From assembly GCA_012514835.1 (NCBI GenBank), contig JAAYZM010000076.1:1-6910 (forward strand): a DNA stretch of 6,910 nt, read 5' to 3'. Shown piece by piece: positions 6,891-6,910 of this stretch (the stretch's first letter is position 1; the number at the start of each line of letters is the position of its first letter). The notes under the pieces are model-generated. The model was not told the origin of the DNA and searched no databases. It was given only the letters and a program-made list of their open reading frames with translations. Source of the stretch: Actinomycetales bacterium (GTDB lineage Bacteria > Actinomycetota > Actinomycetes > Actinomycetales > Cellulomonadaceae). Position numbers and translations under genes: made by a program.

Positions 6891-6910
6891 GACCCGGCCC
6901 GCCGCGCCGC

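Overview
The window comes from a very GC-rich chromosome. It shows GTG starts, strong third-position G/C bias, leaderless-type promoters and hairpins without U-tracts, all of which point to an actinobacterium. The protein sequences look like those of Micrococcales of the Cellulomonas/Oerskovia/Sanguibacter kind, but that placement is an inference from style and family resemblance, not a database result.

Layout: (1) 1-1575, minus strand: glucose-6-phosphate isomerase (pgi), complete at its N-terminus and lacking only its last few dozen residues at the left edge. (2) 1576-1682: a 107-bp divergent promoter region. (3) 1683-4084, plus strand: a two-gene ABC exporter unit. An ABC-2-type ATPase is overlapped by 19 nt by a 12-helix permease. 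(4) 4085-4195: the densest regulatory stretch in the window. It holds a 14-bp tandem repeat of a GGTGCACC palindrome, a CRP/GlxR-like site, a -35/-10 promoter and an AT-rich inverted repeat that reaches the first base of the next gene. (5) 4196-5371, plus strand: a ROK-family repressor with an intact winged helix and zinc motif. (6) A 12-bp perfect hairpin with the ROK stop codon in its loop. (7) 5474-6829, plus strand: a lipoprotein sugar-binding protein of the CUT1 ABC importer type. (8) 6830-6910: a 14-bp perfect GC-rich hairpin. The rest of the sugar transporter (permeases, perhaps glycosidases) presumably lies beyond the right edge.

How the genes work together: the right half looks like the start of a carbohydrate-uptake locus. 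A ROK repressor, probably autoregulated and possibly under cAMP-receptor-type control, sits directly before a binding protein whose mRNA is bounded by strong stem-loops. The left half is central metabolism (pgi) and an unrelated exporter of unknown substrate. All genes belong to known families and I see no new defence, mobile or RNA system. The points of interest are regulatory: the overlapping operator, the CRP-like site, the palindrome repeat and the hairpin architecture.
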